Positions 29,894 to 40,595 of a stretch of 64,000 nucleotides of DNA are shown piece after piece. Made by a program: the position numbers and the translations under genes. Within the stretch, counting starts at the first letter, position 1, and every line of letters starts with the position of its first letter. Under the pieces are notes generated by a model, which did not search any database, had not been told where the DNA came from, and worked only from the letters and a program-made list of their open reading frames with translations. The stretch comes from Cylindrotheca closterium (Eukaryota; Bacillariophyta; Bacillariophyceae; Bacillariales; Bacillariaceae): positions 2,599 through 66,598 of the forward strand of contig CAKOGP040000002.1 in assembly GCA_933822405.4 (NCBI GenBank), read 5' to 3'.

Positions 29894-31863
29894 ATGGTTC
29901 CGTCTATGAAAAAGTCCTGTAGTGGAGATTGTTGTCCTGCTGATGATTCAAAGGTAAATTGTTTGAAATTAAATTCTCCCGTCAGACGATGTCATTGCCG
30001 AACAATCCTTGCCTAACAATTTAAATTTATCCGGATGCAATAGTATGCAAAACGTCAGAAACAACGGCAAATGAAGAAGAACAAGACTTTGTTGTTGTTT
30101 AGCATTGCTCTGACTGTGTTGGTGTTTACTCGGTGGGTGTTGAAGGAAGACGAAGGAAGCCCCCAAGAAAGGATTCAGAGATTTTCAAAGGAGAAGATGG
30201 AGAAATTGAAGCAGGCCAAGCAGCTCTTGCAAGAAGATATCAGAATGGGGCTGAAGCAAGGATTGACGGGTAGATTTGACACTGGAGCTTGGAAGACAGG
30301 CGCAAGTAATTTTCTCCGTCACAACGATAATCCAAAATACACTTCGATGGAAGAACACGAACATAGTCTGGCGGCATATGATGCTGCAATCCTAATGAAC
30401 GAAGACTCTGGGACACAATGGATGAACCCTGAGTTTTTACCCTCCTTGACTAAGGAAAAGCCCTTGTTGAACGCAATCAAGAAAGTCTTGAGACAGAAGT
30501 CAGGTGGGGCATTCATCAGTCCTCGCAAATTCTTCAAGGTCAAACGACAAAACACAAAATTTAAATGGGAGGATTTGGCAGCGCCAATCGCAGACAAAGG
30601 CCCAAAAGTGGATTTTACAAAGCATTCGTACAAGTATCCTGAAAAATTGAGTGCTCCACCAGAAAAGATCGGCGATTATCCAAAGCTTAAACCGCTCAGA
30701 ACCCTCATGGAAGACTGGCCTCAGGATGACATTGATCATCCGCCAACTCCATTCGAAGAAGCGCTGATCCACTTTGACTACACCAACTCCGACGATGTCG
30801 CGGCGGCGAAGGAATTCCGAGAAGCAAAACTCCCATTCAAGTTCGTCAACGTTCCTGAAGTTGTTGCTGCAGGGAAGAAATGGACCGATGAATATGTCAA
30901 CGAGCATTTTAGTGGACATCCGACCGACGCAGCTCCCGCTAGTGGAAAGTGCCAAGAGTCAATTAACAACTTCTTTGCCTTTTTCAATCACGATGGCTGG
31001 GATATCGAAACATATGGACTTGCACCCACGCGGAATAACGACTGGACGTAAGTGACTGCTTTTCTTTGAGTGCGAAGGAGTGATTGATTCAGTCTTCTAG
31101 GTCCCAATCTCAACACTCTCCCTTTGAATCCACACAGATTTGCAAAGTGGGCTAGACACGCTAAGTACGCAGATTCTGCGCGTCTTAGCCCAAACCAGCC
31201 TCACTTTTATTGGCAAGCAGGAGTTGACAAAGAAGAACGAAATTTGCCGAAGTCAAAATGGACCTTCATCAGTAAGGATCTACCATCGTTTTCCTCGCCA
31301 ACTGAAACGTTTTTCGTCTTTAATCCTGAAGCGCAAAAGGTTCGTACAGCAACGAGATCATACGTTGATGGTGCCCTTTCACAACACTGATCTAATCACA
31401 TATTCTGCTTTCAACTCAGGGTATTCAATGCCGGTTTGGAGAGCGAGGAGTCACCGCCGCCACACACTTCGACGCTGGTAGAAACATGATTGCGATGGTC
31501 ACTGGAGCAAAGCGCTACATTTTGAGTCCGCCGAAAGAATGCTCGAAGCTTGGCATCGTTCCAACTAGAGGGAATGCAATGTTCCGACATTCCATGCTCA
31601 ACTTTGGCCACATCAACTTGATGCACGAACCAGATATGCCCCAGGATGAACGAGACTGGCTGGAAGAATCCGGTGATGCTATGTCTCTTGAGACTGTTCT
31701 GAAAGCTGGTGAAGTATTGTATATTCCCTCTCATTGGTTCCATTACATCAATAGTCTACAAAAGAGTGCTCAGTGCAATGTGCGAAGTGGGGTTGATATC
31801 GAAGGTGATGCAATCTTTGGGGGGCAAGCTGATGTAACGGATCTCTGTGAGCCAGGGATTTAG
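29894..31863 (+). CDS. Membrane-anchored JmjC/cupin-8 oxygenase, copy 1
   Basis: Exons 29894-29953, 30044-31047, 31138-31339 and 31420-31863 encode 569 residues. A short cytosolic N-terminus is followed by one hydrophobic segment (L-L-L-F-S-I-A-L-T-V-L-V-F), giving a type II membrane protein probably in the Golgi or ER. The C-terminal third has a 2-oxoglutarate/Fe(II) dioxygenase pattern: the metal pair H-x-D in T-H-F-D-A-G-R and the later His in I-P-S-H-W-F-H-Y-I. The likely role is hydroxylation of a protein or glycan; the substrate is unknown. Exon 1 is short and was placed by matching the neighbouring copy, because an ATG at 30071 could also serve as start. The gene is tandem with a paralogue of identical exon 2-4 lengths. 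Confidence 0.82.
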
Positions 31864-32288
31864 ACTTAATTTGCACTCGTGCAGATGGCAGAATGATATG
31901 TATGATATGACTAGTGAAAAGACGAAATTAGAACTTTGTCGGTTGATAGTTGGATTTTCATTACTTGTTGTCGCTGATTGGTAGTCAGATTCTTCGGTTT
32001 TGATCACACTCTGCTCTGCTTAGAAACTCAAGGGGCGCCTCTTTATCTCGACCACTTGTTTTATGAGTTTACGTCCGTAGAGGATACTGTAGCTTTTGAT
32101 AATACCTACAGTCCTGCCTCCATCCTATTGCGCGGTTGAAACGCGCAAGAACAACTTGAAACGATCACATTTTCAGAGACAACAAAAGCTTTCAAGTCAT
32201 TATCATCAAAGCTAGTTACACCTTTTTCCCATAGACATCTCATCCCCCGAGCCAAAATAGAACGGGAAATTATATCTTATAACGTGCA
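31864..32288. other. Intergenic region between the tandem JmjC copies
   Basis: No ORF or RNA gene is supported. It must hold the 3' end of copy 1 and the promoter of copy 2. Confidence 0.4.
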
Positions 32289-34252
32289 ATGTTATCATCA
32301 GTGACAAAGTCTTTCACTTCTGGGTATTTCCCCGATGAAACAAAGGTGAAACTACTGTTGGATAACACCATCCCCCCGTCGTTGCCTTGTGTTCCTATTT
32401 ACTCAATGACTTTTTCTTTCGACAATTCAGCATGGAAAATATTGGAAACAAAAGCATCTGAAGAAAATCAAGGTACTCGTCCTACTGGTACTGTCATCAG
32501 CAGTGCTAGCATTCACACATCGGATGTTGACTGTCAGTATCAACCGATTCGCCAACGACAAGCCTGAGCAGCTTTCTCACGAGAAGATGGAGAAATTGAA
32601 GCGCACAAAAGAGAGCCTCCAAGAAAAGATTAAAGCGGCATTGCAGGAAGGGCTGGTGATAAAAGTCGACGAGGAAGCTTGGAAGAGAGGAGTCATCAAG
32701 TTTCTCCGCTCCTCCAGTGAAATGAATTATGTGATGGAAAAACACGAACAAAGACTAGCGATATTGGACACTGCAATCCGAATGAATGAAGACTCTGGAA
32801 CACAATGGATGAACTCTGAGTTTTTACCCTCCTTAACCAAAGGCAGACCACTATTGGAGTCAATGACAAAAATTCTGAAAAGGAAACCAAATGGTGCCAT
32901 TGTCAGTCCTCGAAAATTCTTCAAGGCCAAGCGGCATGAAGAAAAGTTTGCCTGGGAGGACTCTGCAGTTTCAGACAAAAGCAGTGGCCCAAAGATGGAT
33001 TTTACAAAGCATTCGTACAAGTATCCTGCAAAAATGAGTGTACAATCAGAACAGCTAGGTAATTATCCAAAACTTAGACCTCTGAGAACCCTAATAGAAG
33101 ACTGGCCCCAAGATGATATTGATCACCCGCCAACCCCTTTCGAAGAAGTGCTTGTCCATTTTGACTACACCGATCCCAATGATGTCGTCGCAGCAAGAGA
33201 ATTCCGAGAAGCAAGGCTCCCATTTAAGTTAATCAATGTCCCTGAAGTTGTTGCTGCAGGAAAGAAATGGACCGATGGGTACCTCAGCGAGAACTTCAAT
33301 GGATCTGTCGTTGGTGCAAAGCCATTGTCTGGAAAGTGCCAAGAGTCAATTAACAACTTCTTTCCCTATTTCAACGGCGATGCATGGGATGTTGAGTCCT
33401 TCGGACTGGCACCAAGCAGATATAATGACTGGACGTGAGTGTCACCGCATGTCTTAAATCTGAAGACTCTTTCAAGAAATTCCAACTAACGATTGTTTGC
33501 CTTTCAATGATAACGCCATAGATTTGACAAGTGGGCCGAGCATGCGAGGTACGCTGATGAAACGGGTTTGAACCCAAACAAACCTCACTTCTACTGGCAA
33601 ACAGGTGTCCGCAAAGAAGAACGCATGGCACCAGAGCCAGAATGGTCCTTCATCAGCAAAGATCTGCCTTCTTTCTCATCGCCTACCGAAACATTCTTCG
33701 TCTTCAAACCCGAAGCTCAAAAGGTGCGTAACATACTATAGTACTGACCAGTGTCTCTGCCATTGTGAAGAAAGACCTTATAGCATCTTCCATTGTTGCG
33801 ATATTTAGGGGATTCAATGTCGATTCGGAGAGCGTGGAGTTACAGCGGCCACTCATTTCGACGCCGGACGCAACATGGTTGCGATGATCAGTGGTGCCAA
33901 GCGGTACATTTTGAGCCCGCCAACGGAGTGTTCCAAGCTTGGTATTGTTACAACGCGAGAGCATCCGATGTACCGACAATCCATGCTCAACTTCGGTCAC
34001 ATGAACTTGATGCACGACCTGGACATGCCCGAGGATGAAAGGAGTTGGTTGGAAGAATCTGGGAATGCCATGTCCCTCGAAACTGTTCTGAAAGCTGGTG
34101 AGGTTTTGTATATCCCTTCTCATTGGTTCCATTACATCAGCAGTCTACAAAAGAGTGCTCAGTGCAATGTTCGCAGCGGCGTAGATTTCGAAGGCGACTC
34201 GGTCTTTGGGGGCCAAGCCGATGTTTCTGAACGCTGTGATCCAGTGATTTAG
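32289..34252 (+). CDS. Membrane-anchored JmjC/cupin-8 oxygenase, copy 2
   Basis: Exons 32289-32345, 32431-33434, 33522-33723 and 33809-34252 encode 568 residues. Exons 2, 3 and 4 are 1004, 202 and 444 nt, identical to copy 1, and all intron phases match. The hydrophobic anchor is V-L-V-L-L-V-L-S-S-A-V-L-A-F, and the dioxygenase metal ligands are T-H-F-D-A-G-R and I-P-S-H-W-F-H-Y-I. The codon aligned with the possible internal start of copy 1 (ATG 30071) is CTG here, and no ATG lies between the exon 2 acceptor and the end of the anchor. The short first exon is therefore needed to make an anchored protein. The pair is a tandem duplication; both frames are intact, so both copies are probably functional. 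Confidence 0.82.
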
Positions 34253-34602
34253 AGTGGTGGCACGGGCAGCTGCTGATGAAAAATGCCAGTCGCGACTCCG
34301 ATTTTGTGTAGCAATAGAGTTAGTGCTTCAACTGATATGATTTCTGTTCGTGCTGGCGCTTTCATGTCGTTGCAGTGGCCAGTAGTAGTCTTCGGTCCAA
34401 TTCAGTTGTGTCTCAAATGATGCTTCGAATTCTAACTATGTGCTTGTCGTTCCAGACATTGTGAAAACTGCACAATCGGTGAGCTGATTCACGATGTTCG
34501 GTCAGTGTAAATCCTCCGATCGATTGCATATTTGCGTTGTATTGCTGAGAATCGATATTCTTCCATCGGATTGTTTTTTTTCTCCCATTCTATCTATGTC
34601 CT
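34253..34602. other. Convergent 3' intergenic region
   Basis: I see no coding region, RNA gene or repeat here. Confidence 0.4.
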
Positions 34603-35139
34603 TTATCCTTGGTTGGAATTGTGGACATTTGGGTTGTTCTTTTCGTGTTGTTGTAGTTGCTGCTGATGCAAGAGATCCTTTTCTTGTTGGAATCGTTTCA
34701 AATCCTCTATCGTTTGCGCCATCCTCTTGTTCAGGTTTTCATTGTCGATTGGTTTTGCTGCTACAACTGCAATGTCATCATCGTCTGAGTCGTCATCCAT
34801 GGAAGCCCCCAATGGGTTCCGGCGGTCAGCACTGTCACCACTTCCGTCTCGGAGATGATTCCGGCGCCTTTTAATGTTTCGACTAATATCCGCTGGTGTA
34901 CGACCAGGAATATCAGTACTGGATGGAAGCTCCCAATAGAAAACCAGGACAAACAGAAAGAGAAAGGTGATGACTCCACCAAATGTCAGAAGCTGTCTTT
35001 GCTGCAATTGCTGTTGTCTATATTCTGCCACAAATTCTTGCTTTCTCCGTTTGGTGTACTTCTCGTCAAGGCTATCTGCTTTTGCCAACCTGGGAGAGCT
35101 TTTGGACCGAGGCGGACCGGTGTTGAGATAGGTGCTCAT
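34603..35139 (-). CDS. Small single-pass membrane protein, unknown
   Basis: The product has 178 residues from ATG 35139; only a GTG lies further upstream in frame. I do not recognise the family. About 50 basic and Gln-rich residues precede one strong membrane segment of about 20 residues (core F-L-F-L-F-V-L-V-F). A basic stretch follows (N-I-K-R-R-R-N-H-L-R), then an acidic run D-D-D-S-D-D-D-D and a Gln-rich coiled-coil C-terminus. The charge pattern suggests a tail- or signal-anchored protein of the endomembrane system or an organelle membrane. It is divergent from the DnaJ gene. Confidence 0.6.
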   Translation of the reverse strand: MSTYLNTGPPRSKSSPRLAKADSLDEKYTKRRKQEFVAEYRQQQLQQRQLLTFGGVITFLFLFVLVFYWELPSSTDIPGRTPADISRNIKRRRNHLRDGSGDSADRRNPLGASMDDDSDDDDIAVVAAKPIDNENLNKRMAQTIEDLKRFQQEKDLLHQQQLQQHEKNNPNVHNSNQG

Positions 35140-35686
35140 TCTCGCCACCACAGAGGAGGAGGAAGAGGAGGAGACACCTTCCGTTGACGATTCGTTTGTT
35201 ATAGGAAGGATGGCGCCAATGAAATTTAGAAGAGGGGTTCCTATAGACGATGTAGAAATAGGAACAGTATACGCAAATCGGGTGGAATGGGTCCGAATGG
35301 TGCAGTGCTGATGTCTATCTCAACAGTTGAAAAAGCGATGTTATGACTATTGTGGTAGGGTCGGCTTGGTCAATCGCTAGAGTGACGCAAATGAAAACCA
35401 CAACTTTGGGGCTGGCGGACGTACGACAATAAAAGCATAGGTACTGCCTTAGGTTTATTTTCTGGTTGTTCGAATGGATCAGGAGAACTTTTTTTATGGC
35501 CGTGGATGAATTTGCTTGGGTCAATGACGAGCGAGTAAGAAAGAAAACCCTACCCTAGAAACACAGTCACAAGCAAAGATTAACCGGCACACCTCGTATA
35601 TAGCAGAGCCTTTCGTTACAGGCAAACGAAAGAAACCCGCAAGATACCAATCGGAACTCTGATTGAATCAATCAGCAATCGAAACC
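35140..35686. promoter_or_regulatory. Divergent promoter region upstream of the DnaJ gene
   Basis: The region separates two divergent starts. An open stretch on the minus strand at 35315-35524 has no motif and is not supported. No repeats or RNA genes were seen. Confidence 0.35.
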
Positions 35687-37345
35687 ATGACTGAACAACA
35701 AAATGGCGAGGTCTTTGGCAGCTTCGCCAAGGGTGTTGGATCCTTTTTTGGAGCCGTTAAGAAGGGAGTTGTAAATAGGCAAGAGGAAATCAGACAGGCC
35801 CGTGAAGCCAGGGAATTTGGAAAGGTTTGGGATAGAGAAAAGAAGGCTTGGGTATTCTACTTTTTGGATAAGGAATGGGAGGAACTTATGGAAAAGCAAA
35901 AGAAATTGAATCCAGGTGGCTCTACTATCAGCGCCGGTGGAGAGGACGAACGAGAAGTCAAGGATCGAGCGTACTATGATTTGTTGGGAGTATCCACCAA
36001 TGCCACGAGTGGAGAAATGAAAAAGGCATACTACAAGAAAGCAAGAACCTGTCACCCCGATAAAAATCCAGATGATCCAGAAGCTGCCAAGAAGTTTCAA
36101 GAGTTGGGTCATGCTTACAATATCTTGAGCAACGAAGAAGTAAGAATACGGTATGGAAATGATTGTTCTGCTATGTTTCATTTCACTTACAATGTCATCG
36201 CCATTTGTCTGTCTCGCAACTAGATGAGAGCAAGCTATGACAAACATGGTCCGATGGAAGGCAATGGGAATGAAAATGCTGAAATGGACCCAATGGTCTT
36301 CTTCAATGTCATGTTTGGATCAACACTCGTGGAGAAATATATTGGGGAACTTTGGATTGCCGGAACTGCCGATTCCATGTTGAAGGACGACATGAAAGAC
36401 GGATCAGACGCAATGGACATGGAAACTTATGAGAAAATGTCAGCCGAAGATCGCGAGAAAAAAATGGAGGAACGAATGTCCAAAATGAGAGAAGAGACTG
36501 ATTTTAAAAGTGCAAAACGACAAGTTCAGTGTGCCAAACACTTGAGAACTCGGGTGCAAGAATTTGAAGACATTGACTACAGCAAAATAATTAACATGGG
36601 AAAGGTCGAAGAATATGTCAAGGGATGCAACGAAGAAGCTGTCGAAATTGCAAAGGGAGCTCAAGGAGCCATGTATCTTCAAGCGATTGGATTCTCATTG
36701 GAGGTTAACGCGGAAGCATATTTGGGATTTGAAGGCAGTGTTTTGGGCCTCGGTGGTCACTGGGCGAGGACCAAGCAGAATACAAGTGCCATTGGAGGGA
36801 ATATGAAGCTTCTTGGTGCTGGCATTCGGGCGGCCACAGCAGGGGCGCGAGCAATGAATCAGGCGGAGTCCCTTAATAGGGATGTTGAAGAGTCTGGGCT
36901 TTTGGACGAGCAACAGGCTGCCGCACAGATGCAGATGCAAATTGATGGGTCTCTTCCAGTATTTCTCGAATTTGTCTGGGCTATCAACAAACGTGATATT
37001 CAAAGCACGCTAGTTGAGGTGTGCAAGAAGTTGTTCGATGATGCTACAGTTCCAAAAGAAATCCGTCTTCGACGAGCAGAAGGTGTTCGTCTGTTGGGTA
37101 AGGAATTCCGAAAGGTTGGATATGCTTTTGCAAGACTAAACAAGAATACCATGGACGCTGATGAGATCAAAGCAAAAATGTCCGTTGCAGCCATGGCAAC
37201 GATGGCAAAGGCACAGGGACAAGAAATGACTGAGGAAGATCAACAGGAGTTGATGAAGCAAGCGAAGGAAGAGATGAAGAATGCTCCACCTTCGTTCAAA
37301 AACAATGGACAAAGTCCACAAAAAACAGATGGTGAAACAATGTAG
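35687..37345 (+). CDS. DnaJ (Hsp40) co-chaperone with DnaJ-X domain
   Basis: Exons 35687-36139 and 36224-37345, with an 84-bp intron, encode 524 residues. The J domain (about residues 98-165) has the H-P-D motif in C-H-P-D-K-N-P-D-D, and the intron falls inside its last helix; splicing joins L-S-N-E-E to M-R-A-S-Y-D. The large C-terminal region (E-E-Y-V-K-G-C-N-E-E-A through L-G-G-H-W-A-R and G-A-G-I-R-A-A) matches the DnaJ-X domain seen in yeast Caj1/Djp1-type and plant proteins. The protein would stimulate Hsp70 ATPase activity, perhaps in organelle import or membrane trafficking. ATG 35687 is the first in frame. Confidence 0.88.
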
Positions 37346-37494
37346 CATTTGTTCCTTTACCGGGCGAATACTGAAATTAGTAAGAGATTCTAAAATCCGA
37401 GTCTTGTTGTGTACAAATCACGCTTCTATCGATGTAGCGGACCAGTAAAACTATGGTACTGTCATCGATTCAGATGGATTCGACTTCTTGCCTA

Positions 37495-38988
37495 TTAGAC
37501 TCGTTGATGGATGACCTGCGTACTATCTTGAGTGTTGAGTCCAGTCAACTCGTTGTCATCGTAAAGTTTGTTCAAATCATATTTGAGGAGAAATAGTTTA
37601 TCCTTGTCGACGCGTTCCCGATAGTCCCCGTGATCGTAACTTAAGTTGAAGCTCTTTCCCAATGAATTTTGCCACAATCTTCCCATATACTTCCTGTACG
37701 TTTCCTCTGGGCTCGGATAGGAAAATCGGGGCTCTTTACCAATATCTGAAAACAAACGAAGCTGAATTCCGATGTGGTGATAATTTGTCATTGGCATTGC
37801 AGCAATGGTGTCACCGTCATTGCTACAGGGTTTTGGGGATTGTGAAGAGTACGTGAGTCCAATTCACACAATAAATAAGATCTGAAGTATAAACAGCCCT
37901 TCTTACACAACTCGCAATACCCGCAACCACTTCTTTCGCTCTAGCCATCTCGCTGCATGAAGAAAGTGTCGACCACCAACCCTTGGCGCTGCAAAATTGA
38001 TGACGGAAACAGGTTTTGGAATTTCTGGGTCACATGCAAGATATAACCCAACAATAGTTGACAGCGCACCCCCGAGACTGTGGCCTGTAACGTAGCTATA
38101 ATGATAAATGTGGAGGACAAAGTCAGCACACATCAGCAGCATTGCAAAATCGGCGAAATTCGGCTCATACACACATTTTGTAGTCGGGATATTCTTGCAG
38201 GAGAAGCTTGACGTCCTCCAAAATTTCATCATATTTTCTCCATGTCACTGGATCATCTTCATCAAAGGTATAATCAAAAATGTATTTTCCAAACCCACTA
38301 TGCAACCGCATCGAATCGACGACGTCGTTCGCTTGAAGGACGGGCGGCAGATCATACTCCTTCTTCACGAAGGCCGCATTTGACAACCAGTTCGATCGAA
38401 ATGCTAGCTCGTTTTCCGTCCCTCGAAAGACGAGTGTCAGTCTTTTATTGATATCGTCCTTTGTAACCCCATAGACCAAGTCATGTTTTTGGTGCCTGTC
38501 GTCATACTCTTCCAGCGTCAACGGTCTTTCAAGACCAGACAGTTCTTCTCTTTCTGCAAATATTTATAGTGAGAATGATACATCACCAAAGAATGTCGTT
38601 TCGAAAATCAAAGCGGCGGAGCAAAAATATTCTTACCTTGCAGAACTTTCAATTTCTCGATGAGCAATTCATAGCGGTACCCTTCAAAATATGTTTGATA
38701 CCGAGACTTTAGTGTGTCCAAGTTGTTTTCGATGATCTCGATGATCTCAGCTGGGCTGAAACTTCGAGGGAGATCACGAGTCGGCATTCCAATACGACCT
38801 TCATCATTGATGACCATCCCCTCTAGACCGAATTCACGAGCGACATCCGTCAGATAGGCAAATGTGTACACGAGGAAGGAAATGTTCGCCATATCCCTCA
38901 GTTCGAGATACAGGTTCTCAGGCCACTCATAGTCGTCGTTCAACACTGCTGGATCCGCAGTCGGTAAGACTGACGGACTGTTTCCCAT
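37495..38988 (-). CDS. Class 3 lipase (alpha/beta hydrolase)
   Basis: Four minus-strand exons, 38637-38988, 38175-38553, 37907-38095 and 37495-37822, encode 415 residues. It is a triacylglycerol or phospho/galactolipid lipase. The nucleophile is in V-T-G-H-S-L-G-G-A, restored by splicing exon 2 to exon 3 (Y-K-I-Y-V-T-G). The catalytic Asp lies in V-N-D-G-D-T-I-A-A-M-P, restored by the exon 3-4 join, and the His in Y-H-H-I-G. The oxyanion block is L-V-F-R-G-T-E. Donors are GTAAGA, GTGTGT and GTAAGA. The ATG at 38988 is the first in frame. An open upstream extension containing a hydrophobic F-I-L-L-C-C-I-C-L-I-F has only a TTG, so an extra 5' exon with a signal peptide is possible. Confidence 0.85.
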
Positions 38989-39304
38989 ATTTCTTGAGTT
39001 TCTTGGTGTTGTTGGCCTCTCAAAGATCAAACAGATGCAACAAAGAAGAATGAATCTCGGTGCAGCCTTTGTCGTTACTCCCGTTCCGAATATCCAGTCG
39101 GCTCGCGAAATATAAATTTTCAAATTTGCGAACGCTGCGCGAGTGCAATAAGCGCACAGAGAAGGGTTTAGTGACTACACCTTTGTCTCGAAACGTGCGT
39201 GCAAAATCTGAAATCCAAAATCAATATGCAGTCTCACAAAATCACTTTAAGTCAAAAGACAAATGCCTATGTCGGATCAAAGTGTGTGTACAGACCCAAC
39301 CAGC
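38989..39304. promoter_or_regulatory. Divergent intergenic region between lipase and RNA ligase
   Basis: This 316-bp stretch must carry both promoters. A short open frame with no motif was not supported. Confidence 0.35.
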
Positions 39305-40518
39305 ATGATTCGGCAATGTCGAAGTGCTGGCAAGAAAGGAGATCTTCATCAAGGTATGTCGGCGATGGACGACAATCGTTAGATCGCAAGGTCGAAGGAT
39401 TCTAACAACAAGGCCTAGTAGTTGTCAAAGTTGCAGATGCATTTTGCGAGAGAATACAAGGAGAAAAGGCAATGTCCAAACGAAGAAATAATCAAATGGC
39501 TACAGTTCTTGGTTACAAAGGCTTTGCGCTGGCAAAACAGGGGCTCTACTCGGAGGCATTAGACTGCTTAGAACAGTCGAAGCTTCATAGAGACAATTTG
39601 TCATCGCCAATTCATCAAAATGACCAACGAAGATCGGAAAGAAAAATGGTAGATGCATGTTTGAAAACGTGTTATCGACGTCTCGGGAAAGCACCTCCAC
39701 TTCCAAAGCTGGTGAAATATCCAAGAACCACCCATCTTTTTGACTCTGGCGGAACAGCCACGACAGTCGATGACCTCGTACTCCCAGATTTGGACTGTAT
39801 CATTCCAACATTTTGCGATGGAAAATCGACGGTCATAGTCGAGGAGAAGGTGGACGGCGCCAACCTTGGTCTATCCCTGTGTCCTTTTTCTGGTCAAATA
39901 ATGGTGCAGAATCGTAGCCACTACATCACACAAGGAGAACATGCACAATTCTCAATGATACCTGTGTGGATAGGGGAGCATCGAGAAGCGCTTATAAGCG
40001 TATTGGGCGAAGGAGACCTCATCGTTTACGGGGAATGGCTGGCGGCGAGACACAGTATCCCATATCAAAAGCTCCCAGGCTACTTTGTTGCCTTTGACAT
40101 ATATTGCAAAGCGACTGGAAAGTTCTTTTCACGAGAACGTTTTCACTCTGCTTTGCAAGACACGCAAATACCAGCTGTTCCAATAATTGCCGCAAGAACT
40201 TACCATCCATCCAAATCAGACGGTCAGACAGCGGATCAATTTCGCAAAGAGCTTCTGGCGCTGCTTGAAACCAAATCTGAGTTTCGTTTGGATGGTGGCA
40301 CGGTGGAAGGAATCGTCCTGCGAATTGATGGTGACAACATCACCCAGGGCAACGACTCGCACTCATGGTTGAAACACAAGTTCAAAATAGTGCGGCCCGA
40401 TTTCGTGAGCGGCATTGGAGGGCACTGGTCAAGGCGGCAGATAGAAAAACAGCAGGTTGACTTTGATTTCGCAAACACATACTTGGATTCGTGCTATCCA
40501 TTTTCGACAAAGCGATGA
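39305..40518 (+). CDS. Rnl2-like RNA ligase with TPR-like N-terminus
   Basis: The model has exons 39305-39353 and 39413-40518 with a 59-bp intron (GTATGT...CAAG) and encodes 384 residues. Nucleotidyltransferase motifs are in order: motif I K-V-D-G-A-N with the adenylated Lys 162, motif III L-I-V-Y-G-E-W, motif IIIa F-V-A-F-D-I-Y, motif IV E-G-I-V-L-R and motif V L-K-H-K-F-K. The protein would join or repair RNA ends using ATP. The N-terminal 90 residues (G-D-L-H-Q-G-L through A-L-A-K-Q-G-L-Y-S-E-A-L) look like one or two TPR helices-turn-helices. If the first intron is wrong, ATG 39472 gives a 348-residue protein lacking part of the TPR. More 5' exons are possible. Confidence 0.75.
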
Positions 40519-40553
40519 TGTTCGTGCTACCCATTTTCGGCGAAGCCATGATA
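40488..40553 (+). repeat. 33-bp imperfect tandem duplication spanning the RNA ligase stop codon
   Basis: Copy 1 is 40488-40520 and copy 2 is 40521-40553, with about five mismatches. The stop codon of the ligase lies in copy 1, so copy 2 is 3' UTR. Confidence 0.85.
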
Positions 40554-40595
40554 TTCCTTTATCGATTAGTATGACGCTATCATCGGCTTGAAACA

